Source: an uncultured beta proteobacterium (GTDB taxonomy: Bacteria > Pseudomonadota > Gammaproteobacteria > Burkholderiales > Rhodocyclaceae). Taken from it: a stretch of DNA of 32,347 bases. Positions 31,730-32,347 of the stretch are shown here, piece by piece. The stretch lies in contig CAINHS010000123.1 of the NCBI GenBank assembly GCA_903848955.1, positions 1 to 32,347 of the forward strand, read 5' to 3'. The translations under genes and the position numbers were made by a program. The notes under the pieces were generated by a model, which was not told where the DNA came from, did no database searches, and worked only from the letters and a program-made list of their open reading frames with translations. Positions within the stretch are counted from its first letter, which is position 1. Each line of letters starts with the position of its first letter.

Positions 31730-32347
31730 CTAGCCCGCCGGCTTCCCGGGTCGCAGCGCCAGCAGCATGGCTTTTGCCTGAAGCCGGAACAGCTTGCGGC
31801 CGTCGGCCATTATGCCATTGGCAAGCCAGGCGGAAGCGCACTGCGAACACAGCGCTGCCAGCGCCGCGCCGATGGCGCCGTGCCGCGGGATCAGGTACAG
31901 GTTCAGGGCGATATTGGTCGCCGCGCCCAGGCCGGTCTGAAACAGGGTCAGCCTTGTCAGCCGCTCGTTGATAATCCATGGAACCGCACCCGCCCCCAAG
32001 AAGACGAACAATATCGTCCAGATATGCACCGCCAGGATCACTCCGGCCTGCGTATAGGCATCGCCATATACCAGGCTGACCAGGGGCACCGCCAACAGCG
32101 TTACCGGAATTGCCACCATGTATGCGACGCGCGCCAGAATCGTGAATAATTGTAGCAGGCGCTGGTAATAGACCGCCTCCGATTCGGCGCGCGCCCCGGT
32201 GAGAAAAGGCGTCACCGAAGTGACTATGACCGACGGGATCAGGTACCACACTTCCGACAGGCGCGCGGCAGCGGCATACAGACCCACCTCGTGCTCGCCC
32301 GCCATCTGCGCCAGCAGTACCTGGTCAATGCGCAGATAGAGCATGGC
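31730..32347 (-). CDS. Polysaccharide flippase (Wzx-like), C-terminal part, runs off the window
   Basis: Only the last ~205 residues are in view. They contain LRIDQVLLAQMAGEHEVGLY followed by AAARLSEVWYLIPSVIVTSV, the signature of MOP-superfamily O-antigen/teichuronic acid flippases, then four to five hydrophobic segments (VAYMVAIPVTLLAVPLVSLV, AVHIWTILFVFLGAGAVPWI) and a polar tail. The rest of the gene lies beyond 32347. It would move undecaprenyl-linked glycan units to the periplasmic side. Its presence beside an ABC-exporter pair in the same locus is unusual. Confidence 0.88.
   Translation of the reverse strand, partial: AMLYLRIDQVLLAQMAGEHEVGLYAAAARLSEVWYLIPSVIVTSVTPFLTGARAESEAVYYQRLLQLFTILARVAYMVAIPVTLLAVPLVSLVYGDAYTQAGVILAVHIWTILFVFLGAGAVPWIINERLTRLTLFQTGLGAATNIALNLYLIPRHGAIGAALAALCSQCASAWLANGIMADGRKLFRLQAKAMLLALRPGKPAG

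Overview
The window comes from a Gram-negative, probably betaproteobacterial, genome. A Rhodocyclales-like lineage is my best guess from the gene mix and the GC-rich coding of the right-hand three quarters; the sequence alone does not prove the taxon. No rRNA, tRNA or CRISPR array was seen. Composition changes along the window: roughly 1-7300 is visibly richer in A+T, while 8038 to the end is strongly GC-rich with tightly overlapping genes.

Region 1 (1-8037) is an accessory patchwork. It holds a partial unknown gene, a RelE/HigB-type toxin-antitoxin pair (176-775), a DUF6447-like small protein, a methyltransferase with a 'methyltransferase regulatory domain', and a 974-residue RTX/S-layer-like surface protein followed by a clear intrinsic terminator. 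After a gene-free stretch come a higBA pair whose higB is frameshifted in a run of seven G (6271-6990) and a DUF433/DUF5615 (VapBC-like) pair (7338-7939). This third pair lies between a 96-bp copy of the 3' end of the next gene and that gene itself, next to a remnant of a serine resolvase. The pattern suggests past mobile-element activity and recombination.

Region 2 (8038-13617) is the most interesting part. A tight minus-strand operon encodes a FecR-domain secreted protein or lipoprotein with a C-terminal beta-rich domain, a CHASE2 membrane protein with a class III nucleotide cyclase domain, and a TPR plus outer-membrane beta-barrel protein resembling Slam. A Crp/Fnr regulator is transcribed divergently, and a CRP-like palindrome lies between the two units. 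I read this as an envelope-sensing, cyclic-nucleotide and surface-export module. Both the cyclase and the regulator lack textbook residues.

Region 3 (13620-32347) is a surface polysaccharide (O-antigen or capsule-like) locus in four transcription blocks. The regulator gene runs directly into wzm-wzt, a GNAT-like protein, a glycosyltransferase and a TylF-type methyltransferase (+). An acyltransferase-3 gene follows (-). Next is a + block: an LpxL-like acyltransferase, a methyltransferase, a GT2 and a PIG-L deacetylase with a coiled-coil tail. Last is a long - block: a flippase that runs off the window, a zinc-ribbon methyltransferase, a Gmd-like dehydratase, a GT4, a GT2, a methyltransferase, and a fused acyltransferase-GT2-GT2. 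Together these would build, methylate, acylate and export a glycan. The locus contains both an ABC exporter (Wzm/Wzt) and a Wzx-like flippase, so more than one glycan or a mixed locus is possible.
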